From contig NZ_JALBGC010000001.1 of NCBI RefSeq assembly GCF_022631375.1, positions 992,001 through 1,056,000 on the forward strand: DNA of 64,000 nt. The letters are read 5' to 3'. Positions 17,058 to 25,467 of the stretch are shown one piece after another. Origin of the DNA: Hymenobacter cyanobacteriorum. Lineage in GTDB: Bacteria; Bacteroidota; Bacteroidia; Cytophagales; Hymenobacteraceae. The notes under the pieces were generated by a model. The model was given only the letters and a program-made list of their open reading frames with translations, made no database searches and was not told the DNA's origin. The translations under genes and the position numbers were made by a program. How positions within the stretch are numbered: position 1 is the stretch's first letter; each line of letters starts with the position of its first letter.

Positions 17058-18806
17058 TTATTGGCCGCTTTCGGTGGTGGGGGCGCTGCCCGGGGCGCCG
17101 GCCTTGGGCGGGTTGGCGGCCGTGATGCGTTGGTGGCCGCTCGCGAGCGTCTGCTGGCGGCTCTGCTCGTTGGAGCTGATTTGGCGCAGCTCCTCCTCCA
17201 CGCTTTCGAATTCGGTGCGCAGGTTGGCGATGTTGGCTTCCAGCATGCGGCGGCGGCGTTCCAGCTCGCGGTCGCGGCGGTCGGCCTCCTGCTGGGCAGC
17301 CAGGGCTTCGGCGTGCTCGGCCAGCTGCTGGGTGAGGCGGCTGGCCCCGGTCACGATGCCGGTGGGCCCAAGCACCACGTCGAGCAGCTCGATGCCGCGG
17401 CTGGTCACGATGAACTCGCGCACTTGGTTGGAGTGGGCCATGCCGCGCGATTTCAGAATGCTGAGCCCGCGGTTGCGCTCGCCGATGCCTTCGAGGTCGC
17501 GCACCGAAATCCAGGTATCGACCAGCGACGACACGCCTTCTTCGGTCATCTCGCTGCGGCCCATGCCAGTATTTACCAAAGCCGTGAACAGGGCTGTGAT
17601 GTTGCTCACTTTCAGGAAGTCAATCAGGCGGGTGAGCATGCTGCGCACTTCGCTTAGGTTGCCCACCGAAATCAGGTTGGTGATGGGGTCGATGACGACG
17701 GCGTAGGGGTCGAACTCCTTCACCAGCTTGTGAATGGTGACGAGGTGGCGCTCGAGGCCGTTGAGCGTGGGGCGCGAGGCCTCAATGCGCAGCAGGCCCT
17801 GCGCCACAAAGCGGCCCAGGTCGATGCCCACCGAGCGCATGTTGCGAATCAGCTGCTGCGGCGATTCTTCGAACACAAACATCAGGCAGCGGTGGCCTTC
17901 GAGGCAGGTTTTTTCGGCGAAAGCGGCCGCCAGCGTGGTTTTGGCGGTGCCGGCCGTGCCGGTTATCAGCACGCTGCTGCCGTGGTAGAAGCCGCGCCGG
18001 CCGAACATTTCATCGAGCGCCATGATGCCCGACGAGTCGATGTCGTCCGACACGCCGTGGTCGAGCTGCAGCGAGGTCACGGGCAGCACCGAAATGCCGT
18101 CCTCGGTAATCAAATACGGGTATTCGTTGGTGCCGTGGGTGCTGCCGCGGTACTTCACGATGCGCAGGCGGCGCGTGGTAATCTGGTCAATCACGCGGTT
18201 GTCGAGCAGAATCACGCAGTCCGACACGTATTCTTCAAGACCTTGCCGGGTCAGCGTGCCGTCGCCGCGCTCGGCGGTGATGACGGTGGTGACGCCCTTG
18301 TCCTTCAGCCAGCGAAACAGACGGCGGATTTCCGAGCGCAGCACGCCCTGATTGGGGAAGCCCGAAAACAGCGCCTCGATGGTATCGAGCACCACACGCT
18401 TGGCTCCGATGGAGTCGATGGCGTAGCCCAGGCGAATGAATAGCCCGTCCAAATCGTACTCGCCGGTTTCTTCAATCTCGGAGCGGTCGACGTGCACGTG
18501 GTCGAGGCGCAGGAGCTTGCGTTCCTGCAAATCTTTCAGGTCGAAGCCCAGCGAGGCCACGTTGGCGGCCAGCTCGTCGCCGGTTTCCTCGAAGGCCATA
18601 AGTACGCCCGGCTCGTTGAATTCGAGGATGCCGCGCACCAGAAATTCCACGCCCATCAGGGTTTTGCCGCAGCCGGCGCTGCCGCAAATCAGCGTGGGCC
18701 GGCCCAGCGGCAGGCCGCCTTCGGTGATTTCATCGAGTCCGTCGATGCCCGTGGGGGCTTTGGGCAGTTGAGGCAGGACGTGAGCGGCAGGCGATAATTC
18801 GGTCAT
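17058..18806 (-). CDS. kaiC: KaiC-family double RecA ATPase
   Basis: 582 residues with two KaiC/RecA domains. CI has Walker A GSAGCGKT (42-49) and the catalytic pair in MAFEETG (73-74). CII has GTAGTAKT (about 282-289) and FVFEESP (about 312-313). The region equivalent to the KaiC autophosphorylation site reads [13 protein letters not shown], giving Ser-Ser (about 426-427) where cyanobacteria have Ser-Thr, and the nearby Thr is also kept. The C-terminus (about 490-560) is a charged coiled coil, longer than the KaiA-binding tail, and no KaiA is encoded. First gene of the operon kaiC-kaiB-kaiB-kinase. Confidence 0.95.
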   Translation of the reverse strand: MTELSPAAHVLPQLPKAPTGIDGLDEITEGGLPLGRPTLICGSAGCGKTLMGVEFLVRGILEFNEPGVLMAFEETGDELAANVASLGFDLKDLQERKLLRLDHVHVDRSEIEETGEYDLDGLFIRLGYAIDSIGAKRVVLDTIEALFSGFPNQGVLRSEIRRLFRWLKDKGVTTVITAERGDGTLTRQGLEEYVSDCVILLDNRVIDQITTRRLRIVKYRGSTHGTNEYPYLITEDGISVLPVTSLQLDHGVSDDIDSSGIMALDEMFGRRGFYHGSSVLITGTAGTAKTTLAAAFAEKTCLEGHRCLMFVFEESPQQLIRNMRSVGIDLGRFVAQGLLRIEASRPTLNGLERHLVTIHKLVKEFDPYAVVIDPITNLISVGNLSEVRSMLTRLIDFLKVSNITALFTALVNTGMGRSEMTEEGVSSLVDTWISVRDLEGIGERNRGLSILKSRGMAHSNQVREFIVTSRGIELLDVVLGPTGIVTGASRLTQQLAEHAEALAAQQEADRRDRELERRRRMLEANIANLRTEFESVEEELRQISSNEQSRQQTLASGHQRITAANPPKAGAPGSAPTTESGQ

Positions 18807-18826
18807 GAACAGAGGCAGTGAGCCGC

Positions 18827-18834
18827 TAAAGGTA
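18827..18834 (-). promoter_or_regulatory. Weak -7-like element before kaiC
   Basis: On the minus strand this reads TACCTTTA, one base from TAnnTTTG, about 20 nt upstream of the kaiC ATG and just after the preceding gene's terminator. No clear TTG at the expected distance. Confidence 0.35.
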
Positions 18835-18851
18835 CGGGCGAAATAAAAAAA

Positions 18852-18878
18852 CCCGGCAGTGCGGGCAGCACTGCCGGG
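18852..18878 (-). terminator. Rho-independent terminator before the Kai operon
   Basis: Perfect 11-bp stem CCCGGCAGTGC/GCACTGCCGGG with a 5-nt loop; on the minus strand it is followed by seven T. It ends the 75-residue gene (18935-19162) and isolates kaiC transcription. Confidence 0.92.
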
Positions 18879-18934
18879 CAGGCAGACATAGCAATTTCAG
18901 TATTAATTCCAGCGGCGGCTAATTCAGGCCATTC

Positions 18935-19162
18935 TTACCGGCGGCCGGCCTCGAACTCGCGCCAGTCGGCGCGGTGCTCCTCCAGCTCGGCGGCCGTTAC
19001 CTGGTAGGCGGCGCAGGCTTCGTCGGCGTTCATCAGGCCCTGGTCCACGGCATTCAGCACGGCCCAGACTTTGAGCTTGCGCTCGGCCAGCTGCTCGGCG
19101 GCCGCAGATGGCTGGGGGCGGCCATCGGTATCGAAGAAGTCGGGAGTCGTCGGGTTGCTCAT
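18935..19162 (-). CDS. Small DUF1153/SciP-like helix-turn-helix protein
   Basis: 75-residue soluble protein. After a disordered N-terminus, residues about 28-70 read RKLKVWAVLNAVDQGLMNAD then EACAAYQVTAAELEEHRADW. This arrangement (basic helix, GL-x-x-x-EAC, second helix) resembles the DUF1153 family, whose known member SciP is a CtrA-modulating regulator in alphaproteobacteria. That is a pattern match by eye; Bacteroidota lack CtrA, so a different role is likely. It has its own terminator and sits between the Kai operon and the LytS/LytTR pair. It could instead be an unrelated small HTH protein. Confidence 0.6.
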   Translation of the reverse strand: MSNPTTPDFFDTDGRPQPSAAAEQLAERKLKVWAVLNAVDQGLMNADEACAAYQVTAAELEEHRADWREFEAGRR

Positions 19163-19247
19163 AGCGCTGGCAAGGTAGTCCGGCTACTATTAACGTAGCG
19201 TGAATATTGGTCGGATTTTACAGGCATCTGTCATCCTGATTTTTTAG

Positions 19248-19344
19248 GCGTCTGTCATCCTGAGCGGAGCGAAGGACCTTATCACGACTGAATGAGTTGA
19301 ACAGCCGTGATAAGGTCCTTCGCTCCGCTCAGGATGACAGACGC
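19248..19344. repeat. Fold-back element, family A copy 1
   Basis: Perfect 39-bp arms at 19248-19286 and 19306-19344 with a 19-nt loop. The arm contains tcatcctgagcggagcgaag. A truncated copy, tctgtcatcctga, lies just upstream at 19227-19239. It fills the gap between the DUF1153-like gene and the LytTR regulator. Confidence 0.95.
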
Positions 19345-19381
19345 TTTTCAGTCGTGTAGATTGCCGCAACGGCCCGGAGGT

Positions 19382-20179
19382 TTATTTCCAGCGGCTGAAA
19401 AACTGGTCGAAGGCCTCGCGGTAGCCGTCGCTCACGGGCAGGGTTTCGCCGGCCAGCTGCACCGTGCCGCGCCCCACCGACTGGATATGGCCCAGCCCCA
19501 CGATGTAGCTGCGGTGGATGCGCATGAACTTGCTGGCGGGCAGCTTTTCCTCCATGCTGCGCAGGCTGGTAAGCGAGAGCAGCGGCCGCGTCTGGCTAGC
19601 CAGGTGCACCTTCACGTAGTCCTTCAGTCCCTCCACGTAGATGATATCGGCCAGGGCGACGCGCACCAACTGGTACTCCACTTTCAGGTAAATGTGGTCT
19701 TCTTCGGGCGAGTTGGCGGGGTAGTGGATGGGTGGATTGACGGGAGCAGCCGCCGGTGCCGGCGTTTCGCTGGCCTGCTTCATCTCGAAGTAGGTTTTGG
19801 CCTTGAGGGCGGCGCGCAGGAACTCCTGGTAGTCGAAGGGCTTGAGCAGGTAGTCGAGCGCATCGACGCGGAAGCCTTCGAGGGCGTACTGGTTGAAGGC
19901 CGTGGTGAAGATGACACGCGGGCCGTGCTGCAATACTTTGGCCAGCTCCAGCCCGCTCAGGTCGGGCATCTTAATGTCGAGGAACAGCAGCTGGGCATCG
20001 GGCCGCTCGTGCAGCGAACGCAGGGCGGCTACGGCGCTTTCGTGCCGGCCCACGAGGCGCAGAAACGGCGTTTGCTCGATGAAGGAACAGACGAGGCCCA
20101 GGGCCAGGGGCTCGTCGTCGACGGCCACGCAGTTGATGACGAACGGGGCGGCGGAAGTTATAGATTCAGGTGCAGGCAT
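19382..20179 (-). CDS. LytTR-family response regulator
   Basis: 265 residues. The receiver domain has the acidic pair in CVAVDDEPLAL, the phosphoacceptor Asp 68 in LLFLDIKMPDLSG, Thr in IFTTAFNQYALEG and Lys in YLLKPFD. A Pro/Ala linker (about 137-155) leads to a LytTR DNA-binding domain: IIYVEGLKDYVKVHL, SLRSMEEKLP, FMRIHRSYIVGLGHI. It overlaps the end of the sensor kinase gene by 22 bp, a classic LytS/LytTR pair that in Bacteroidota usually controls nearby surface or transport genes. Targets are not evident. Confidence 0.95.
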   Translation of the reverse strand: MPAPESITSAAPFVINCVAVDDEPLALGLVCSFIEQTPFLRLVGRHESAVAALRSLHERPDAQLLFLDIKMPDLSGLELAKVLQHGPRVIFTTAFNQYALEGFRVDALDYLLKPFDYQEFLRAALKAKTYFEMKQASETPAPAAAPVNPPIHYPANSPEEDHIYLKVEYQLVRVALADIIYVEGLKDYVKVHLASQTRPLLSLTSLRSMEEKLPASKFMRIHRSYIVGLGHIQSVGRGTVQLAGETLPVSDGYREAFDQFFSRWK

Positions 20180-21288
20180 ACTTCGTATTCGTTGGCGGCG
20201 TTGCGGGGGTTCACGCGCACGGTGTGGGCATTAGGGTACAGCAAATCGAGGCGGCGCTGGGTGTTCACCAAGCCAATGCCGCCGGGCTCGTCGTCGGCCG
20301 CGTCGGCGGGGCGGTCGGGGAAAACGGTATTGCGCACGCACAGCACCACGGTATTGGCCGTAGGCTGGCGCAGCTCGATGCTGATGACGCTGGGCGCGGT
20401 GGCGCTCACGCCGTGCTTGAAGGCATTCTCAACAAAGGGCTGAAACAGCATGGGCGCGATGAACGGGTCGGGGCTCAATGGGCCGTGCCCGGCAGGGTCG
20501 GGCCGCTCGAAATGCACCTGCACCTTGTTAGTGAGGCGCAGGTGCATCAATTCAATGTAGTCCTGCAAAAAGCTGATTTCCTGGCTTAGGCGCGTATGGC
20601 CGGCCGGCGACTCATAGAGCACGTAGCGCATCATGCGCGAGAGGCGGTGCAGGGCGGCGCGGGCCTGGTCGGCATCGAGCAGCGTGAGGGCGTAGATGTT
20701 GTTGAGGGTGTTGAAGAAAAAGTGCGGGTTGATTTGGGCCTTCAGCAGGCTCAGTTCGGTAGCTACCTGGCGGCGCTCCAGCTCCAGGCGGCTTTCGGCG
20801 TCAAGCTGGCCCTTCTGCATGGCCGCGAGGCTGGTAGCAATGCCCAGCACCAGCAGCGTAATCAGCAGCACGCCCACGTTCACCAGCGGGCGGCCCTCCT
20901 CCGGCCCCAGCTGCGGGTGCGGGCGCGGCCCCGACCACGGGTTGGGCGGGTTGAGCACGGCCTCGCGGGCGGTGGCTACCAGCTCGGGCACGCCCAGCCG
21001 GGTTTCGACCTGCTGATGCACGGCCAGCACCAGCAGTATCAGGCCCGTATTCAGCAGCACATAGGCCCACCACTTGCCGCCATATAGCAGGCGCGGCGCG
21101 GCCCAGGCCACGTTCAGGTAGAACACGCCCACCAGCAGGCCAAACACCACCGCCTGCGTCAGCCAGAACTCGGTGGGCTTGGGGCCGGGGTAGTCGGGCT
21201 GCTGGGCCACCAGCAGCACCGCCACCAGCCCCCACACCAGGGCGTGCAGCAGCAGCGTGGAAGCCGAACGGAGTAGCGGAAGGGGCAT
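20158..21288 (-). CDS. LytS-type sensor histidine kinase
   Basis: 376 residues with four predicted membrane segments in the first 165 (for example ASTLLLHALVWGLVAVLLVA, AVVFGLLVGVFYLNVAWAA and VLLITLLVLGIATSLAAM). The His_kinase signature is KAQINPHFFFNTLNNIYAL (His about 186), followed by LQDYIELMHLRL and the ATPase N-box PFVENAFKHGV and GIGLVNTQRRLDLLY. There is no extracytoplasmic sensor domain, so the membrane portion likely senses the signal. Cotranscribed with the LytTR regulator. Confidence 0.95.
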   Translation of the reverse strand: MPLPLLRSASTLLLHALVWGLVAVLLVAQQPDYPGPKPTEFWLTQAVVFGLLVGVFYLNVAWAAPRLLYGGKWWAYVLLNTGLILLVLAVHQQVETRLGVPELVATAREAVLNPPNPWSGPRPHPQLGPEEGRPLVNVGVLLITLLVLGIATSLAAMQKGQLDAESRLELERRQVATELSLLKAQINPHFFFNTLNNIYALTLLDADQARAALHRLSRMMRYVLYESPAGHTRLSQEISFLQDYIELMHLRLTNKVQVHFERPDPAGHGPLSPDPFIAPMLFQPFVENAFKHGVSATAPSVISIELRQPTANTVVLCVRNTVFPDRPADAADDEPGGIGLVNTQRRLDLLYPNAHTVRVNPRNAANEYEVCLHLNL

Positions 21289-21294
21289 TCTTTG

Positions 21295-21386
21295 GAGTTA
21301 AGAGTTAAGAGTTGAGAGTTAAAAGTTGAGGGTAGAGGAAACGCGGGGCTTGAGCTCTTAACTCCTAACTTTTAACTCTTAACTCA
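21295..21386. repeat. Fold-back element, family E
   Basis: Imperfect inverted repeat: 21295-21328 (repeats of gagttaagagtt) against 21353-21386 (repeats of aactcttaact). The arms are themselves built from 7-8 nt direct repeats. It lies between the divergent kinase and peroxidase genes. Confidence 0.8.
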
Positions 21387-21645
21387 TTTCAAAGCTACAA
21401 CCCGGGCGCGGGCACTCTATTGGTCGCATCGGCCAGCGGGCGGGCGGCATCGGCCAGTCGGGCGTTTGCGCCTACCGGGCGGGGCGAAGGCGTATTTGGG
21501 GGGCCAAACCGGCCACTCGGCGACGCGGGCCGGGCACTCGGCGATTGCGCCCCGGCCCCGCGCCGTAGGGCTGGCATATTTGAAGTAGAAAAGTCGCCCG
21601 GCATCATTAGTCGGCGCTTCCCTCCCACTTCTCTCTTTGCTGCTG

Positions 21646-22818
21646 ATGGCTTCGACTACACTTCCCCGGGTTGCCTCCATGCTGGCCGCGGCCGTGCTGC
21701 TGGTGGTGGTGGCGTGCCAGAAGCAAGCCCCCACGCCCGATACCGCCGAACTGGCCGCCCTCTCGGCGCTGCCGCTGGCGGCCCCGGCCCCGGCCGACAA
21801 CCCCGGCACGCCCGCCAAAATTGCCCTGGGCCGCGCCCTGTTCTGGGACCCCGTGCTGTCGGGCGGCAAAGACGTGAGCTGCGCCACCTGCCACCACCCC
21901 GCCAATGGCTACGCCGATGCCATTGAGCTGAGCATCGGCAGCAACGGGCAGGGGCTGGGCACCAACCGCCACTTCCGCAGCCCCAACAACATTCCCTTCG
22001 TGAAGCGCAACTCGCCCACGGTGCTCAACGCCGCCTTCAATGGCCTGGCCGCCGATGGCAGCATCGACCCGGCTTCGGCCCCCATGTTCTGGGACCTGCG
22101 GGCGCAGTCGCTCGAAGCGCAGTCGCTGCTGCCCATCGCCTCGCTGGAAGAAATGCGCGGTCCCGCGTGCTCTGAAGCTGCAGCGCTCGACTCGGCCGTG
22201 GCGCGGCTGCGGCGGCTGCCGGCCTATGGCACAATGTTCAGCAGCGCGTTTGGCGGCACGGCGCCCATCACCGCCACCAACGTGGGCAAAGCTATTGCCT
22301 GCTTCGAACGCACGCTGGTGGCCACCGACTCGCCCTTCGACCGCTACCGCCGCGGCGATAACACGGCCCTCACGGCCCAGCAGGTGCAGGGCTTGCAAGC
22401 TTTTGTGACCAGCGGCTGCGCCAAGTGCCACAGCGGCCCCATGTTCAGCGACTACAAAACCCACGTGCTAGGCGTGGCCGACAACGCGAAAAACCCGGTT
22501 TCGGATGCCGGCGTGAACGGCGCTTACGCTTTCCGCACGCCCAGCCTGCGCAACGTGGCCCTCACGGCGCCCTACATGCACAGCGGCACCATTCGGGACC
22601 TGGCCGGGGTTCTCAACTTCTATGACCCCGGCCGCGGCCAGGCCCCCTCGGCCAACGCCCACGTGAGCGTGGGCCAGCGCGACCCGCTTTTCCCCGGCCG
22701 CGTGACCGACCCGGCGGCCATCATCGCCTTTTTGCAGTCGCTCAGCGCCAGTAGCTACGACCGCAGCGTGCCCGCCAGTGTGCCCAGCGGCCTGCCCGTG
22801 GGCGGCAACATTCAGTAA
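21646..22818 (+). CDS. Di-haem cytochrome-c peroxidase / MauG-type lipoprotein
   Basis: 390 residues with a lipoprotein signal (LVVVACQ, Cys about 24). Two c-type haem sites: CATCH (79-83) and CAKCH (about 258-262). Around them are ALGRALFWDPVLSGGKDVSC and FRTPSLRNVALTAPYMHSGT, both hallmarks of the bacterial di-haem peroxidase (CCP/MauG) family. These reduce hydrogen peroxide with electrons from cytochromes or oxidise protein side chains. ATG 21646 chosen over TTG 21637. The next gene, a tiny lipoprotein, is 63 bp downstream and could be cotranscribed. Confidence 0.93.
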   Translation: MASTTLPRVASMLAAAVLLVVVACQKQAPTPDTAELAALSALPLAAPAPADNPGTPAKIALGRALFWDPVLSGGKDVSCATCHHPANGYADAIELSIGSNGQGLGTNRHFRSPNNIPFVKRNSPTVLNAAFNGLAADGSIDPASAPMFWDLRAQSLEAQSLLPIASLEEMRGPACSEAAALDSAVARLRRLPAYGTMFSSAFGGTAPITATNVGKAIACFERTLVATDSPFDRYRRGDNTALTAQQVQGLQAFVTSGCAKCHSGPMFSDYKTHVLGVADNAKNPVSDAGVNGAYAFRTPSLRNVALTAPYMHSGTIRDLAGVLNFYDPGRGQAPSANAHVSVGQRDPLFPGRVTDPAAIIAFLQSLSASSYDRSVPASVPSGLPVGGNIQ

Positions 22819-22881
22819 GACTTCACCCCGTTTTCCCTCTTTTTTCAATTCATTTTTTCATTCATTCAACCCATTTTCATC

Positions 22882-23073
22882 ATGCGTTTCTCTTCCATTC
22901 TTCGTCTGGCCAGCGCTGCCGCGCTGCTGTGTTCCATGAGCAGCTTCTCGGGCTGCCAAAAAGAAAACGTGAGCCCGAACGGCGGCTGCGCTAAAAAAAC
23001 GACTACTACGACTACTTCAACCGGTACCGGCACGGGCTCCGGCACGGGCACCGGCTCCGGTGCCGCCAACTAG
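22882..23073 (+). CDS. Small lipoprotein with Thr/Gly-rich tail
   Basis: 63 residues. A clear lipoprotein signal ends in SSFSGC (Cys 24), followed by KENVSPNGGCAKK and a low-complexity tail of seven Thr/Ser then Gly-Thr/Gly-Ser repeats. No catalytic residues. It is likely a surface or periplasmic anchor-like peptide of unknown role, similar to many small Bacteroidota lipoproteins. Context: directly after the di-haem peroxidase and followed by a GC-rich hairpin. Confidence 0.7.
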   Translation: MRFSSILRLASAAALLCSMSSFSGCQKENVSPNGGCAKKTTTTTTSTGTGTGSGTGTGSGAAN

Positions 23074-23097
23074 CCGGCCCCTGGGCTGAACCACCCG

Positions 23098-23129
23098 GCC
23101 CGGCCCGGCGCACCCACGCCGGGCCGGGC
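23098..23129 (+). terminator. GC-rich hairpin after the small lipoprotein gene
   Basis: 13-bp stem gcccggcccggcg (23098-23110) with cgccgggccgggc (23117-23129). No T-run follows, so it may stabilise the mRNA rather than terminate. Confidence 0.4.
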
Positions 23130-23250
23130 TTCGGGCAAACCGCTGACGGGGATATTTGCTACATTTATACAAGCCAGCTGCCCTGGACGGGCCGCAACTT
23201 CACTGATTTACGTGTCACGTATACTTCACCACTCAGTATCTCCCCTACCT

Positions 23251-25185
23251 ATGAGCCGTGTGATATTCCGAGTGCCGGTCTTGGGCTGGCCGCTACTGAG
23301 CCTGCTGTTGCTGTGGTTGCTGCCGCAGGTGGCCTCGGCTACGCACATTGTGGGCGGCGAACTCGATTTGCAGCACAAAACCGGCAACACGTACAGGCTC
23401 ACGCTCAATTTATATTTCGATGCCATTTATGGCGACGAGGGGGCCATTCGGCCCACGCTGCCGGCTGGCATCTTCGTGAAGGGCACCAACCAGCGCATTA
23501 CCGATGTGGTGATGCCCCTGGGGAGCAGCACCTACGTGCAGTACACCAGCCCGGCCTGCTCCATCGGCTCGCTTAGCACGCGCAAGCTGGTGTATACCAG
23601 CGACTTTTCGCTGAATCCCACGGTCTTTACCAACCCGACCGGCTACTACGTGGCCGTGGAAAACTGCTGCCGCAACGCCAGCATCAGCAACATCATCAAC
23701 CCCGGGGCGGCGGCCCAGACGTTCTACCTGGAGTTTCCGGCCGTGGTGCGCAACGGCCAGCCGTTCATCGACTCGACGCCCCAGATTTTTCCGCCCCTGA
23801 GCGACTACGCCTGCCGGGGCGAACTGTTTTACTACGATTTTGGCGGCCAGGACCCCGACGGCGACTCGCTGGCCTACGACATGGTGACGCCCCTGAACGG
23901 CCACGCCACCTCGGCCAACCCCAACCCCGGCCAGGCCGTGGCGGCCCCCTACTCGCTGGTGACCTGGAAGGCCGGCCTGAGCGAGCAGAACCAGATACCG
24001 GGCGCCCCCACCCTGCAGGTGAATGCCCGCACGGGCCGCCTCACGGTGCGCGCCACCGACCTGGGCCTGTTCGTGTTCGGCGTGCGCTGCTCGGAGTACC
24101 GCAACCGCGTGAAGATTGGCGAAACCCGCCGCGACTTCCAGTTGCTGGTGGTGAACTGCCCAACCAACCAGCCGCCCAAGCTGCAGGTGACGATGCCGGG
24201 CACCACGCAGCCCTACCGCTTCGGACGCGACACCCTGCGCCTGGTGCCCAACGGCAACCGCTGCCTCAGCATTCGCTACACCGACCCCGACCCCGGCTCG
24301 ATGCTTACCATGAGCACCCGCGCCGTGAATTTTACGGGCCAGCTGCCCACCTTCACCACCCGCACCAGCGGCACGGTGCACGCTTCGGGGCAGCCCGATA
24401 CGCTCACGGCCACGCTCTGCTTTCCGGACTGCGTCGATACCAAGGGCAAGGTGTTTCTGCTCGATGTGATTGTGGCCGACAACGGCTGCAGCCTGCCTAA
24501 GCACGACACGCTGCGGGTGGCTTTCACGGCCACGCAGCCGCCCAATGCCGCGCCGGTGCTCAGCAGTACGTTTCCGGCCGCGCCGCTGCCGGCGTCCGAT
24601 GCCAACGCGGCGGTGGTGCACATCGTCCTCGGCCAATCGTATGCGGCCAGCCTGCTGGGCACCGATGCCGACAAAAATGCCCTGGCCCTAACGGCCGTGG
24701 GCGATGGCTTTGACCTGGCCGCCGCCAGCATGCGCTTCACGCCCAAAAACGGCCCGGGCCGCGCCACGGCCGAGTTTGTGTGGACGCCCGATTGCGGGGC
24801 CGTGGCCGCCACCGGCACCAGCAACGGCCTGCTGGTGCGCTTTAAGCTGACCGAAACCGGCCCCTGCGAACCCCTGCCGCAGGAGCGCGTGGTGCGCTTC
24901 GTGGTCGACCCCGTGCCCGACCCCAAGCCCTTCGTGCCCTCCAACGTCATCACCCCCAACGGCGACGGCTATAACGACGCCTTTTACATGCCCGACCTGC
25001 CGCTCGATTTCTGCGACCGCAAATTTGCTGGCATCGTTATTTACTCGCGCTGGGGCCAGCCGGTGTTCAAGTCCGATGAGCGGGGCTTCAAGTGGGCGGG
25101 CCAGGGCGTGGGCGGGCTGTACTATTACCTCGTGACGTACACCGACGGCCGCCGCTTCAAGGGCTGGGTGGAGGTGATGCCGTAG
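23251..25185 (+). CDS. T9SS type B cargo with gliding-motility-associated C-terminal domain
   Basis: 644 residues. Signal peptide (MSRVIFRVPVLGWPLLSLLL). The start is GGELDLQHKTGNTYRLTLNL, a fold seen in many Bacteroidota surface adhesins; the middle has Ig/cadherin-like beta segments. The last 85 residues are the CHU_C / type B sorting domain: FVPSNVITPNGDGYNDAFYM, then FAGIVIYSRWGQPVFKSDE and GGLYYYLVTYTDGRRFKGWV. Such domains direct export through the type IX secretion system, often to the surface or for release. ATG 23251 chosen over GTG 23212, which would extend before the signal peptide. Confidence 0.92.
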   Translation: MSRVIFRVPVLGWPLLSLLLLWLLPQVASATHIVGGELDLQHKTGNTYRLTLNLYFDAIYGDEGAIRPTLPAGIFVKGTNQRITDVVMPLGSSTYVQYTSPACSIGSLSTRKLVYTSDFSLNPTVFTNPTGYYVAVENCCRNASISNIINPGAAAQTFYLEFPAVVRNGQPFIDSTPQIFPPLSDYACRGELFYYDFGGQDPDGDSLAYDMVTPLNGHATSANPNPGQAVAAPYSLVTWKAGLSEQNQIPGAPTLQVNARTGRLTVRATDLGLFVFGVRCSEYRNRVKIGETRRDFQLLVVNCPTNQPPKLQVTMPGTTQPYRFGRDTLRLVPNGNRCLSIRYTDPDPGSMLTMSTRAVNFTGQLPTFTTRTSGTVHASGQPDTLTATLCFPDCVDTKGKVFLLDVIVADNGCSLPKHDTLRVAFTATQPPNAAPVLSSTFPAAPLPASDANAAVVHIVLGQSYAASLLGTDADKNALALTAVGDGFDLAAASMRFTPKNGPGRATAEFVWTPDCGAVAATGTSNGLLVRFKLTETGPCEPLPQERVVRFVVDPVPDPKPFVPSNVITPNGDGYNDAFYMPDLPLDFCDRKFAGIVIYSRWGQPVFKSDERGFKWAGQGVGGLYYYLVTYTDGRRFKGWVEVMP

Positions 25186-25221
25186 CCCCATGCCTGGCAA
25201 CGCCCCTACCTTTCCTCCCGC

Positions 25222-25461
25222 ATGAAGCTTAAACCCAACATTGCCACCAGCGAGGCCGGCTTCCTCTTCAACCCCGCTACCGGCGACTCGTTCGCGGCCA
25301 ACCCGCTGGCGGCTGATATTCTGGCCCGCGCCCGCGCCGGGCAGGATGCGGCCGCCATCAAGGCCGACATTCTGGAACGCTACGACGTGGCCCCCGGCCA
25401 GCTCGAAAAAGACTGGGACGACCTGCTGGCCCAGCTGCGCGATTTCAACCTGCTAGCTTAA
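25222..25461 (+). CDS. PqqD-family (RRE-like) small protein
   Basis: 79 residues. The pattern KLKPNIATSEAGFLFNPATG, then DSFAANPLAADILARARAGQ, AAIKADILERYDV and DWDDLLAQLRDFNLL matches PqqD-like winged helix-turn-helix proteins. In RiPP pathways such domains bind leader peptides; in other contexts they accompany sugar or amino-acid kinases. It starts 36 bp after the T9SS gene and 6 bp before the ATP-grasp gene, with which it should be coupled. No obvious precursor peptide was found beside it. Confidence 0.85.
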   Translation: MKLKPNIATSEAGFLFNPATGDSFAANPLAADILARARAGQDAAAIKADILERYDVAPGQLEKDWDDLLAQLRDFNLLA

Positions 25462-25467
25462 CCTACC

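Noticed and set aside
22882..23073. Small Thr/Gly-rich protein as RiPP precursor for the PqqD/ATP-grasp genes
   Set aside because: It has a lipoprotein signal and lipobox Cys, lies 2.1 kb upstream behind a T9SS gene, and has no leader/core pattern.
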